From a virus, in the IMG/VR virus record IMGVR_UViG_3300021438_000027, positions 1 to 41,065 of that record: DNA of 41,065 nt. The stretch is one strand, 5' to 3'. Made by a program: the position numbers and the translations under genes. Below the pieces are notes generated by a model. It was given only the letters and a program-made list of their open reading frames with translations. It did not search any database and was not told the origin of the DNA. This document shows positions 7,131-15,300 of the stretch, in pieces; the stretch's first letter is position 1; every line of letters starts with the position of its first letter.

Positions 7131-9344
7131 CTATATGCCGAATGATATGTTCATCCAGTAGTCGTGTGAGGTAGCTACGTCACCTGCATAATTGACTGTA
7201 CCATCGGAGTCTACACGTACATAAGCGGTGTAATATGTACCCGATTCTATGTACGTTATGGGGGTGTAAATTGACCTAGCAGGTCTAAGTCCAACCGGTA
7301 GCGTAAATATTGCAGTACCACCAATACCTGATGTTCTAGCGAAATTACCCTCGATGTACACTACTTTATTTGTAGTGCCCACTGACCTGTATCTCAATGA
7401 AGTTGACCCTGCTGCCCAATGTGAGCCGAATACTGTGACAGTAGTCCAACTAGAGAAGGTGGTATTGGTAGTGACCGTATCCAAATTAACCTCGGCTGTA
7501 GTAAGTCTGAATAGTGAGCCGTAATCATAATTGACTTCAGTAATAAACCACGTGGTTGAAGTTTTAATCATCTTGAATACCGTATAGGTATTGTCTCCGT
7601 AGACCTTACTGATAATACTCAAATAATCCGCAACAGATGAAGTATATGGGAAAGCGGAGATGCTATCATTTACAGCGGCATCAATATAACCTGATACAAG
7701 ACTGAATCTGCTACAAGTGTCAGTGAGGGTCGAGAAACTACTCTGACTGATTATAAGAGTTATCTCTGTACCGGTAGGGTATGTAACCGGAGAACCTGTA
7801 CCTCTTACCAGTTTTATGTTATCTATCGTACCGTTAGGTGCGACATTGAGCATAAATGTATTACCGGTATCAGGTAATAACAGTATGCCTGACGATATGT
7901 CAACAGTACCCAAATTAGCAATACCGTAGGCTTGTACTTTGGTGAACTTGTGTTCAGAGTTGGTCATTATAGTGTTGGTTCCTGTAACAGCCTTATACAG
8001 AGCGTAATTGGCTGTGGTAGAGTCTATAACTTCAAGGACTTTATAGACTGTCTCTGTTTCGAGCAGAACAAGTACAGCACCATCACGTACAGTATAATCA
8101 ACACCATCAGCAAATTGTAAGGGTTTGGTTCCTGAAGTAATGCTGCCACCATAGTTGCTGTAAACATTCAAGTTGGCTCCTACACCACTATTGTTGAGTT
8201 CTAGGAATATCCTAGTTCCACCCTTAGTAGGCGAATCGACCCCATTCCATAGATAGTCATGTGAAGATATACTCCTGATACCACCTGAAGCTGCTTGTAC
8301 AGTCGTGAAATCTATACTTAAAGTGCAGTAATTAGCAAAAGGTAAAGACACTGCCCCGGTATCTATTGTTGCTGCATCCTTAGCCTCTGAAAATGCTGTG
8401 AACATCTTAGCTAATCCAGTATTACCTAAACTACCTGAACGACACATTACGTAAGACGGTACTGAATGTCCCAAGTAGCCTTTAACATTCACGAACTCAA
8501 TAAATTCACCTACCCTCAAAAGTTGTGTAGATGCTCCATCGTGTAGGTCAATATTACCACCTATTTGGAAAATAAGTGGCTGCATTGTGTAGATACGAAC
8601 AGGTGACATTCCATTTGATACAGGAATATCAATCTGACTTATCTTTCTAGGTGTAGTGTCTACGTTGGCAACGTAATAGTAGTTACTTATAACCGTTGAC
8701 TTTAACTTATAAACACCACCACCTAAAGAAATTAGGCTGAGTGGTGCTGCTGAACTAAGTATATGGTCGGCGGTGTAACTGGCAGTAATGTGAGCATCTT
8801 CATCAGAATGTAGTACGGTAGTATCGTTACCAAAATTAGGGATATGTGCCTTTCTGTAGGTCATATCCTCGATACCTGTAGCATTACCATCTACATACAG
8901 AAATCCTACCGTAGTATCTGTTACGAACATTACATCAGGCGGTACTGGTGTTGATGTCGGAGTGCCTGTAATAATAATAAACCCTGAATCAGCACCACCC
9001 GAAATAGGAGTATTAACGTGTTGACATACAATCCTATCAATTCTAGGTGAAGCAGAGCCGTTAGGGATAACTTCTAAATCCAAGTTATTGGCATAACGGA
9101 TTTTAACTCCCTGTGGAGTTACTATAAGCCCAAACGGTCCTACTTCTACCGGACTACCACCCGTGTCCATCACTACATCGTAAAATCCTGATGTAACGTG
9201 TTCCAGTGTGAGCGTAGTTCCGGTTGAACTGGAATCAAAGTCAAAACCGGCATATACTCCCGAAGGTATAATGCCGGAATTAAGTCTATTGAGTAAGTCA
9301 CTCTTTCTGAACTCCTGATAATTTAAAAGCCTTGCTTCTGACAT
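7131..9344 (-). CDS. tail fibre / receptor-binding protein
   Basis: This 737-residue protein is rich in Gly, Ser, Thr and Val, and almost entirely beta-strand-like. The N-terminal segment (about 1-60, LLNYQEFRKSDLLNRLNSG then GVYAGFDF) probably attaches to the baseplate. The C-terminal 100 residues contain FTLPVGLRPARSIYTP, a pattern typical of the globular beta-sandwich tips of tail fibres. It is the last gene of the baseplate cluster, just after the gpI-like gene, which is where fibres are usually encoded. It most likely contacts the host surface. No enzymatic motif, such as a glycosidase or peptidase, is evident. The transcript ends at the strong hairpin just downstream. Confidence 0.8.
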   Translation of the reverse strand: MSEARLLNYQEFRKSDLLNRLNSGIIPSGVYAGFDFDSSSTGTTLTLEHVTSGFYDVVMDTGGSPVEVGPFGLIVTPQGVKIRYANNLDLEVIPNGSASPRIDRIVCQHVNTPISGGADSGFIIITGTPTSTPVPPDVMFVTDTTVGFLYVDGNATGIEDMTYRKAHIPNFGNDTTVLHSDEDAHITASYTADHILSSAAPLSLISLGGGVYKLKSTVISNYYYVANVDTTPRKISQIDIPVSNGMSPVRIYTMQPLIFQIGGNIDLHDGASTQLLRVGEFIEFVNVKGYLGHSVPSYVMCRSGSLGNTGLAKMFTAFSEAKDAATIDTGAVSLPFANYCTLSIDFTTVQAASGGIRSISSHDYLWNGVDSPTKGGTRIFLELNNSGVGANLNVYSNYGGSITSGTKPLQFADGVDYTVRDGAVLVLLETETVYKVLEVIDSTTANYALYKAVTGTNTIMTNSEHKFTKVQAYGIANLGTVDISSGILLLPDTGNTFMLNVAPNGTIDNIKLVRGTGSPVTYPTGTEITLIISQSSFSTLTDTCSRFSLVSGYIDAAVNDSISAFPYTSSVADYLSIISKVYGDNTYTVFKMIKTSTTWFITEVNYDYGSLFRLTTAEVNLDTVTTNTTFSSWTTVTVFGSHWAAGSTSLRYRSVGTTNKVVYIEGNFARTSGIGGTAIFTLPVGLRPARSIYTPITYIESGTYYTAYVRVDSDGTVNYAGDVATSHDYWMNISFGI

Positions 9345-9348
9345 AGTG

Positions 9349-10005
9349 TTATATTAAAAAATCGTAACTAAAATCACTGCTAAAATCACCTAGCAGCGAT
9401 GCTGTATTGTAATAAAGACCTGCCAATTTCATATCGTCAGGCTGATTGTACTGAATTATTTTGACTATTATAGGTCGATATAACGAGATAATATCTGAGT
9501 GAGATATTGTACCGGTAAGGTATATTGAATACGGCATACAACCGGGGCAGTTATCGTCAAAAGTACCACCATCGTCAAATGTTCCCCCATCATCAAATCT
9601 ACCACCATCAGGATAAGTGATGTCTAACTCACAATCAATACCTAACCATTTAAACATAGTCAGATACCCTACACTGGTTCCACGTCTGTCAGCCACCAAA
9701 TTATAATACCGACATAACCTCTTTCTTAGAAGTTCTGTCGGTGTGGTAGTGAAGGAGTTGATGAACTCGTCAAATCCACGATACTGTTCGATGTAAGGAA
9801 TGAATTTGAGTAAGCATGTTTCGAAGTACTTAACGTTGTCGTAAATCCCTTTTGTCTTTTCGTATATTTCGTCTGTTTGGTAGGCTTCAAGTACATCTAC
9901 AAGTCGTTCCATGAATCCAGTATCGGTGGTAGCATCTCTATAACCATCGTTTTCTCGTTCGAACAACGTGAAAAATTCTTCGAATATCTTTTTCTCAAAC
10001 AGCAT
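9349..10005 (-). CDS. baseplate protein, P2 gpI-like
   Basis: This 218-residue protein follows the gpJ-like gene with a one-base overlap, exactly where P2-type phages encode gpI. Features consistent with the gpI family are the N-terminal helical region, the central stretch ADRRGTSVGYLTMFKWLGID, and a beta-strand C-terminal part. Between them is a small internal repeat, RFDDGG/TFDDGG/TFDDN at about residues 136-153, followed by CPGC. The protein probably joins the baseplate wedge to the fibre encoded next. The family call rests on order and on one motif region, not on strong similarity. Confidence 0.65.
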   Translation of the reverse strand: MLFEKKIFEEFFTLFERENDGYRDATTDTGFMERLVDVLEAYQTDEIYEKTKGIYDNVKYFETCLLKFIPYIEQYRGFDEFINSFTTTPTELLRKRLCRYYNLVADRRGTSVGYLTMFKWLGIDCELDITYPDGGRFDDGGTFDDGGTFDDNCPGCMPYSIYLTGTISHSDIISLYRPIIVKIIQYNQPDDMKLAGLYYNTASLLGDFSSDFSYDFLI

Positions 10006-11651
10006 TATATACCTCCTTTCACTGTTAAGGTTAAGTTACCTGAAAGTAGGTTGAAGGTATTCGGCTCTACCAGTGTGTAGGTGCTTTGACCTTTAGGGTA
10101 GTTGACAAATGTGTAGGTATCGTTGTTATTGAATGAACCACCCGTGTGTCCGGTAATGCTGAAACTTATTTCAGGGTGAGAAAATACTCCACCTACTGTA
10201 GAAGTTCCTTGTAAGACACCTTGTCTGTACACACTGTAAGCTGTACTGCTACTGAATAATATAGTCCAACTTACGTTTGAAGGACTATTCGTACTAATTA
10301 CAGTCCATACAACGTAAGGTGTTGTGGTATCGGACTTTCTAGGATAAGGTAGTACATGAAAGTCATTCACATTGCTGTAATCAACTCCGACAGTATTCTC
10401 AATAGCCTGATAGATGTCTGATAAGTGAAAAGAACCGAAAATACTATTGTGTTGAGGTGTGAACATATCAAGCAACATTGCCATGAGTGTGTTAGTCACC
10501 GTAGTATTTGAGTGTCCGGGTTTAAGGTTAACAGATATGTTAAGTATCACCTGATTTATACCGGCAGGTTTAGCAGATACTCTCCTTCCGACTATTACTT
10601 TGTCAGCCATGAAATCTTCCACATCGCTCAATAACGCAGAATCCACTACTGCACCACCGTCAGTAGGGATTACGTAAATTGATGAAAGCCTTAAATCGCA
10701 ATTGTATATTGATTTGGCTTTGAGTACTCCGGGAACCATTTCAGCAATTCTGTCATAGTCGGAAGGAGTGACTGCACGCATCTTAGTGCGGTTCTGATAC
10801 ATGATATGTCGCTTGATTAGTTCAAGCGATTCCACTTCTGAACCGCCATAAGACGGTAAATCATTTGTTACGGTGAGCGTATAACCTACTAGAGTAGGTG
10901 GGTTAATTATTGTCGTTAATTGGTCGGCATCTACAAATCCTGCAAGACCTAGAGTTTGTCGGTAGTTAGCCGTAAGGACTGAACCGTATGCAGGTATTGC
11001 TCCGGCGGTAGTGGCATCACCTGTGTACACTAGACAAGCACCCGATGTACTTACTGTTTGTACGAAATCAGTAGCATCTATAGCACTGAAAGCAAGCGTA
11101 TCTACTGAGTTCCACGCAACACCATCAACAAGCAAAACAAGACTGTTATGTACTATTTTGTTGTTGAAAATAATGGTTTGATTCGCTATTCCGGCTGATG
11201 TGCCGATAGCAGCATCAGTAACGTTGACGTACTGAAATGCCTGCCCTATTGCAAATGTTGTACCTGTTTCGATTACTATATCTGCCTCAGTGATGTATTG
11301 AATACTGCCTGATGCTATTATAGTTCCGGCAGGTATGGTTAGATTCGTTGCAGCCGTAGTATTAACCATAAATCGGACATCTACTTTGTAAGGTAGTGTC
11401 CCGATTACTTTATAGTCTGCCGCGTATGCTTCTTGTATTGCTCGTCTGTAAGTTTGTAATGTGACTAGATGGGTTTCATCAGCCATATTGTCGATGTAGT
11501 AACTCTCCAACTCCGCGATACCTGCATAGGTATCAATAATGTGCATGTACTCATTTGAATCAGACAAATCAGTTCCATTAGGATTAGCAGTGCGTAACTG
11601 CTCAATCAATGTAGCACGTATTTGCGCTCTTGTTCTATCTAAGTAGCTCAT
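10005..11651 (-). CDS. baseplate J-like wedge protein
   Basis: This 548-residue protein has the layout of the P2 gpJ / T4 gp6 baseplate wedge family. There is an N-terminal helical segment with AELESYYIDNMADE, a beta-rich middle, and the family-typical VTPSDYDRIAEMVPGVLKA around residues 284-302. It is followed by VILNISVNLKPGHSNTTV and FGSFHLSDIYQAIENTVGVDY. Such proteins form the ring of the baseplate around the spike complex. The last about 110 residues (NSPSNVSWTILFSSST onwards) form an extra beta domain that may be an addition to the core. It sits between the gp25-like and gpI-like genes, the usual order. Confidence 0.88.
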   Translation of the reverse strand: MSYLDRTRAQIRATLIEQLRTANPNGTDLSDSNEYMHIIDTYAGIAELESYYIDNMADETHLVTLQTYRRAIQEAYAADYKVIGTLPYKVDVRFMVNTTAATNLTIPAGTIIASGSIQYITEADIVIETGTTFAIGQAFQYVNVTDAAIGTSAGIANQTIIFNNKIVHNSLVLLVDGVAWNSVDTLAFSAIDATDFVQTVSTSGACLVYTGDATTAGAIPAYGSVLTANYRQTLGLAGFVDADQLTTIINPPTLVGYTLTVTNDLPSYGGSEVESLELIKRHIMYQNRTKMRAVTPSDYDRIAEMVPGVLKAKSIYNCDLRLSSIYVIPTDGGAVVDSALLSDVEDFMADKVIVGRRVSAKPAGINQVILNISVNLKPGHSNTTVTNTLMAMLLDMFTPQHNSIFGSFHLSDIYQAIENTVGVDYSNVNDFHVLPYPRKSDTTTPYVVWTVISTNSPSNVSWTILFSSSTAYSVYRQGVLQGTSTVGGVFSHPEISFSITGHTGGSFNNNDTYTFVNYPKGQSTYTLVEPNTFNLLSGNLTLTVKGGI

Positions 11652-11653
11652 TA

Positions 11654-12013
11654 TTAGGACTGTAGTTGAAAAGGTACACCTATTTGGTCAACGATACCAT
11701 TGTACTCATAGGTAATTATTGCAACAATGGTGTTCATAACGATGAACATAGTTACATCGTCAAGCGTGACACTTGGTTCAAACTTGTTGATTGCATCTAT
11801 GACTTTAGTTTTAATCAAAAAAGCTGTTACTTCATCGGCAGGGTCAAACAATAGTTTATCCAAATCACAACCATATTCGTAATTGAAAAACCTTGTACCT
11901 GTCGGTGTAGTAAGCAGTGTAAGTATTCTTTGCTGAACAGCATCAATGCCGGAAACAGTGGCTAACTTTCCGTTGACCACTGTTATAGGTAATTTTATTA
12001 GTTGCGACAGCAT
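11654..12013 (-). CDS. baseplate wedge protein, gp25/W-like
   Basis: This 119-residue protein matches the T4 gp25 / P2 gpW-like family in size and pattern. It has VQQRILTLLTTPTGTRFFNYEYGCDL in two adjacent parts (VQQRILTLLTTPTG; RFFNYEYGCDL), then LLFDPADE and a C-terminal beta-hairpin. The family clamps the wedge to the sheath and starts sheath assembly. It lies between the spike and gpJ genes, as expected. The start codon is preceded by two copies of TAAATTTG, the nearer one four bases before the ATG, so a separate promoter may exist here inside the tail cluster. Confidence 0.88.
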   Translation of the reverse strand: MLSQLIKLPITVVNGKLATVSGIDAVQQRILTLLTTPTGTRFFNYEYGCDLDKLLFDPADEVTAFLIKTKVIDAINKFEPSVTLDDVTMFIVMNTIVAIITYEYNGIVDQIGVPFQLQS

Positions 12014-12017
12014 ATCG

Positions 12018-12035
12018 CAAATTTACTCAAATTTA
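12018..12035 (-). promoter_or_regulatory. two TAAATTTG promoter-type boxes before gp25 gene
   Basis: TAAATTTG occurs at 12018-12025 and 12028-12035, both matching TAnnTTTG. The nearer copy is four bases upstream of the ATG at 12013. The farther copy overlaps the stop of the spike gene. They may give an internal start for the baseplate genes. Confidence 0.5.
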
Positions 12036-12632
12036 GCCGATTGTAACCTTATTGGATAAAATCTTATTTAAGTCGGAGACTAATTGCCCAATCTGTACAC
12101 TATTGGAACCGGGTGCTCCTAACTCCGCGTAAGTATTTGTGGCAGCATACTGAATGAATTTAGTAAGTACATCAACTATTTGATTACCTAAAACGGCAGG
12201 TTCAGTAGTCCCGGCAATCTGCACTAAATTATCTTTTATAGTAACCTTGGTGTCTTTGTAGTCAAGCTCCAAAGAGTCATTACTCACTATTATCTTACTA
12301 TCACCATATAGAATAAGACCCTTATCCGGTGCGCCTGAATCTCCGTAAATAGATGACAAATCAACTGATAGACCTCTATCACCACCCACATACTTATGCT
12401 CCCAAACAGGAAATCTAGGGTCATTGTTTTCGAACCACACCCAAACATCGTCACCCTCTTTCGGTATGAAGAATACACCTCCACCACTCAATGCTTGTAC
12501 GTTTGAATAAACACACCAGTGGTCATGCTCGGTGGGAAATAGCAATGGCACACGTACTTTAACTCTGCCACGCTTATCCGGGTCTTTATTATCCGTAACC
12601 TTTCCGTGATGTCTAATTCCCAATAAGTCCAT
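12033..12632 (-). CDS. baseplate spike / gpV-like OB-fold protein
   Basis: This 199-residue protein contains the gp5/gpV OB-fold signature: HHGKVTDNKDPDKRGRVKVRVP near the N-terminus, then GDDVWVWFENNDPRFPVW around residues 69-86. The C-terminal half is shorter beta-strand sequence that would build the trimeric spike stem. It punctures the outer membrane at the tip of the tail tube. I use the ATG at 12632; the frame could open at a TTG three codons earlier. It overlaps the hub gene by 20 bases. No lysozyme domain is fused, unlike T4 gp5. Confidence 0.88.
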   Translation of the reverse strand: MDLLGIRHHGKVTDNKDPDKRGRVKVRVPLLFPTEHDHWCVYSNVQALSGGGVFFIPKEGDDVWVWFENNDPRFPVWEHKYVGGDRGLSVDLSSIYGDSGAPDKGLILYGDSKIIVSNDSLELDYKDTKVTIKDNLVQIAGTTEPAVLGNQIVDVLTKFIQYAATNTYAELGAPGSNSVQIGQLVSDLNKILSNKVTIG

Positions 12633-14169
12633 TTGTTCCAATTTCTACACCCTGCTTAGGAGCCGGTGTTTGTTCTAAATTATTGTCGTTCTGTACCTGA
12701 CTTTGATTCTGTGCCTGAATAGGCGTGTGACCTTCCACATGGAGGGGAAACCTGAATACTTCATAACCACCGGTATCGTTCGGCTGACTGTTATTAGCAG
12801 ATTCAGTTTTCTTCTCACCTTCAACACCGGCATCTTTATACCCCGTTATTGTAGTGAAAAAACCTGCATCGTTGAACGTATCAACCACTTCATATATGAG
12901 ATAATTGCCTGTGTACCTAGATGCTACGTTCTTAATAGTTATAACGGTATTTATATCCCGTTTAAGATTACCCTCTTCTTCGACTGTGAGTGTCAGTACA
13001 TCTAACGATGAATCAGACAGAATACTCAAAGCCGTAGCAACTATTTCACTCTCTAACTGGTCAGATGCCCGGTAGAGAGTGGTTCCATTGATTAGTAGGT
13101 TCTGAATATCATTGACCGTTATTTTTGGGTCGGGAACTGGCAGATTGAGAGATAAAGCCGTTGTATTCTTGGGCAACTGGTCAATAGCTACTTGAATATC
13201 CGAATCACTCCTAACAGGTGTAGCAGTATTATTGGGATTAATTCGCCATACAGACCCGGCTATTTGCGTAAATGTGTAATCACCCAATGCAACAGTAGAC
13301 TGATAAAGCAGGTCTTTATTGACTATTTTGGTTTCATCTACTTTAATCTCTTGCGGTAAACTTTTTAAGTCTGTGTACTCAAACGATAGCTTTTTGAGGG
13401 TGTCATCTCCGCGACTAACTGTACCTACAGATTCACCATTGGTTTGTTTGCGAGCATAAACAAGCGTACCCTTATTGTAGTAAGTAATAAAGCCGGGAGT
13501 AAGTCTACAAAGTCTATCTAAAAATGACTTATTGCTCAATCCGGCTTGGGGTATCGACTGGAATATGTTGAAGGTTATCGGTATAGGTGCAGACTGGAAT
13601 ACTGGTTGTTTTTCAGTACCTACGGCATTCTTGTTTAATTCTACAGTCTTTCTGTTAGTCTCATAAGCAGACATAAGCCCACTATAGTAACCACTCCCTG
13701 ACTGTACGTAGTCTTTAGCTACATTATCTGCCAATGACTTGTTGATTTTATTCTCAACCTGAATCATGCAGTTTATTTGGTGCATTTCCGCGATAGTTTT
13801 AACTATCTGTGGAATTGTCTTGTTTTTCCATGTTATGTTTGAATAGACCTTATTCATAGCCACTGTAGGGTCTGCGGAACTGATTACCGCAGAGAAAGTG
13901 GGTTCGTATTCAGGCTCTATGATACCAATGTTGAGCACGATAGGTTCACACATACCAGTTTCAGCAAAACCGTACTGGAATGTAATAGGCATACCTGAAC
14001 GCATAAACTTGTGCTCCATAACCCACTCAGCATCACCACCTTCTATAGTTATCTCTAAGTTGTCAGCTTTTTTTATGCTTCTAGTGTACTCGAAAGCACT
14101 AACATAATTGCTTATGTCAATAGCATCTTTACCGAACCCTATAACTATACTTTTTATCGGTCTTTTCAT
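12613..14169 (-). CDS. tail hub protein, gpD-like
   Basis: This 518-residue protein corresponds to the hub (P2 gpD / T4 gp27 type) that adapts the six-fold tube to the three-fold spike. Evidence: the N-terminus MKRPIKSIVIGFGK then DISNYVSAFEYTRSI, a domain ending in IEPEYEPTFSAVISSADPT, and the family-like WKNKTIPQIVKTIAEMH around residues 112-128. A later domain starts with FLDRLCRLTPGFITYYNKG. Its neighbours are a LysM-like protein upstream and the OB-fold spike downstream, the standard order. The C-terminal 60 residues are Gln/Asn-rich and probably flexible. Confidence 0.82.
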   Translation of the reverse strand: MKRPIKSIVIGFGKDAIDISNYVSAFEYTRSIKKADNLEITIEGGDAEWVMEHKFMRSGMPITFQYGFAETGMCEPIVLNIGIIEPEYEPTFSAVISSADPTVAMNKVYSNITWKNKTIPQIVKTIAEMHQINCMIQVENKINKSLADNVAKDYVQSGSGYYSGLMSAYETNRKTVELNKNAVGTEKQPVFQSAPIPITFNIFQSIPQAGLSNKSFLDRLCRLTPGFITYYNKGTLVYARKQTNGESVGTVSRGDDTLKKLSFEYTDLKSLPQEIKVDETKIVNKDLLYQSTVALGDYTFTQIAGSVWRINPNNTATPVRSDSDIQVAIDQLPKNTTALSLNLPVPDPKITVNDIQNLLINGTTLYRASDQLESEIVATALSILSDSSLDVLTLTVEEEGNLKRDINTVITIKNVASRYTGNYLIYEVVDTFNDAGFFTTITGYKDAGVEGEKKTESANNSQPNDTGGYEVFRFPLHVEGHTPIQAQNQSQVQNDNNLEQTPAPKQGVEIGTNGLIGN

Positions 14170-14170
14170 A

Positions 14171-14491
14171 CTACTGCAATTTCGGTACTCTTAGGTAAGT
14201 TTGGTAATAGTTGCTGAGGTCAAATGGGTCAAAAATGCTATTAGCCTCGGCAAGCACATGCCAAGACCTTTGAGCAGCATCAGCCCCAATAGCATCTTTA
14301 TATACCCGGTAAGCGAATGCAGGTAGTGTTTCACCTGAACGGATTAACACATACTTATCAGTATCGGCAACAGGGTATTGAAGCCTATTTCTAAGCAAAA
14401 TGTTATTACCGTTTGCATCAGTAATAACATAACCATTTGCGTATAAACTATATTGGTCAACACCGTTGACTGTTACTGTATTTGTAGCCAT
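14171..14491 (-). CDS. LysM-like baseplate protein (gpX / gp53-like)
   Basis: This 106-residue protein has a C-terminal LysM-like half with YVLIRSGETLPAFAYRVYKD, RSWHVLAEANSIFDPF and a final strand TYLRVPKL. Small LysM-type proteins of contractile tails (P2 gpX, T4 gp53 region) sit in the baseplate and hold the hub or wedge together. It shares one base with the upstream gene and is followed within two bases by the hub gene. The N-terminal 40 residues form a short beta region with NGVDQYSLYANGYVITDANG. No peptidoglycan-cutting motif is present, so a structural role is most likely. Confidence 0.78.
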   Translation of the reverse strand: MATNTVTVNGVDQYSLYANGYVITDANGNNILLRNRLQYPVADTDKYVLIRSGETLPAFAYRVYKDAIGADAAQRSWHVLAEANSIFDPFDLSNYYQTYLRVPKLQ

Positions 14492-15300
14492 TATCCAACA
14501 GGTATATATCTTATTGCGTTACTTATATTGGTTGCATCAGTATTAGATTTGGCTAACATTGCTGCTAGTGCATCAAACCTGAATCTACTCACCATTCGGA
14601 GCATAATTGCCCTGAAACTATTAGGATTAGGGTTGTATATCTCAACGGTACGTGTACCGGTTATTGGTGGAGTATTAGTTATGTAATTAACCGCCTGCCT
14701 TGGGTCGCCAATAACAGGTGGTTGTGTACTAATCAAATTGGTTGCACTTCTAGGTCGTTCTGAACTACCTATGCCAAGATTAACCGGACTTGAACCATCA
14801 GGGCGACCTTTGACATATTTACGTTGAAGTGCTTTATGGCTTCTGTTATATGAAGGGTCGCCTGATAATGTAATACTAACATTTGCCTGACGGGGCATGA
14901 AGTTATTCGGCTTAGAGTGGTTAGAATAATCAGCATCAACCGATTCAACTATGTACTTGTCATTTTTAAACATGTTGCCTACAAATAGTCCAACTCTAGG
15001 TGCAACACCGTTCACACCATTAGAAGCTATCAGTGATTTAAGCCAACCAACCCTTGCATAAACTGTTTCGCATTTGTCGTCCTCCGCGTAGAAGTCTAGG
15101 TCAAGCCTTATGGTGTCTTTACCATTGATGAATTGGTACTTTGGGTCGTTCCTACCTATAATAGCATAGTCGGAGATGTTTCCATTCCGACTTTCTGTTA
15201 TGCTCGGCATGAACTGAATCTCCATGCGTTCGTTAGTATCAAACCGTAGTAAATAGATTTTACTACCAGTTGTATTGAGTCCTGTGTTTTTTATATCCAT
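14491..15300 (-). CDS. contractile-tail tube-like adaptor (CIS tube N-terminal family)
   Basis: This 269-residue protein carries features of the inner tube initiator/adaptor of contractile injection systems. These are YLLRFDTNERMEIQFMPSITE near the N-terminus, the strand LDLDFYAEDD around residue 67, and a second beta region ending in VSITLSGDPSYN. The C-terminal 100 residues look disordered and proline-rich, ending in a helix. It lies between the tape measure and the LysM-like gene, as in related phages and in Afp/PVC-type clusters. It probably links the tube to the hub. The name rests on pattern and position. Confidence 0.72.
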   Translation of the reverse strand: MDIKNTGLNTTGSKIYLLRFDTNERMEIQFMPSITESRNGNISDYAIIGRNDPKYQFINGKDTIRLDLDFYAEDDKCETVYARVGWLKSLIASNGVNGVAPRVGLFVGNMFKNDKYIVESVDADYSNHSKPNNFMPRQANVSITLSGDPSYNRSHKALQRKYVKGRPDGSSPVNLGIGSSERPRSATNLISTQPPVIGDPRQAVNYITNTPPITGTRTVEIYNPNPNSFRAIMLRMVSRFRFDALAAMLAKSNTDATNISNAIRYIPVG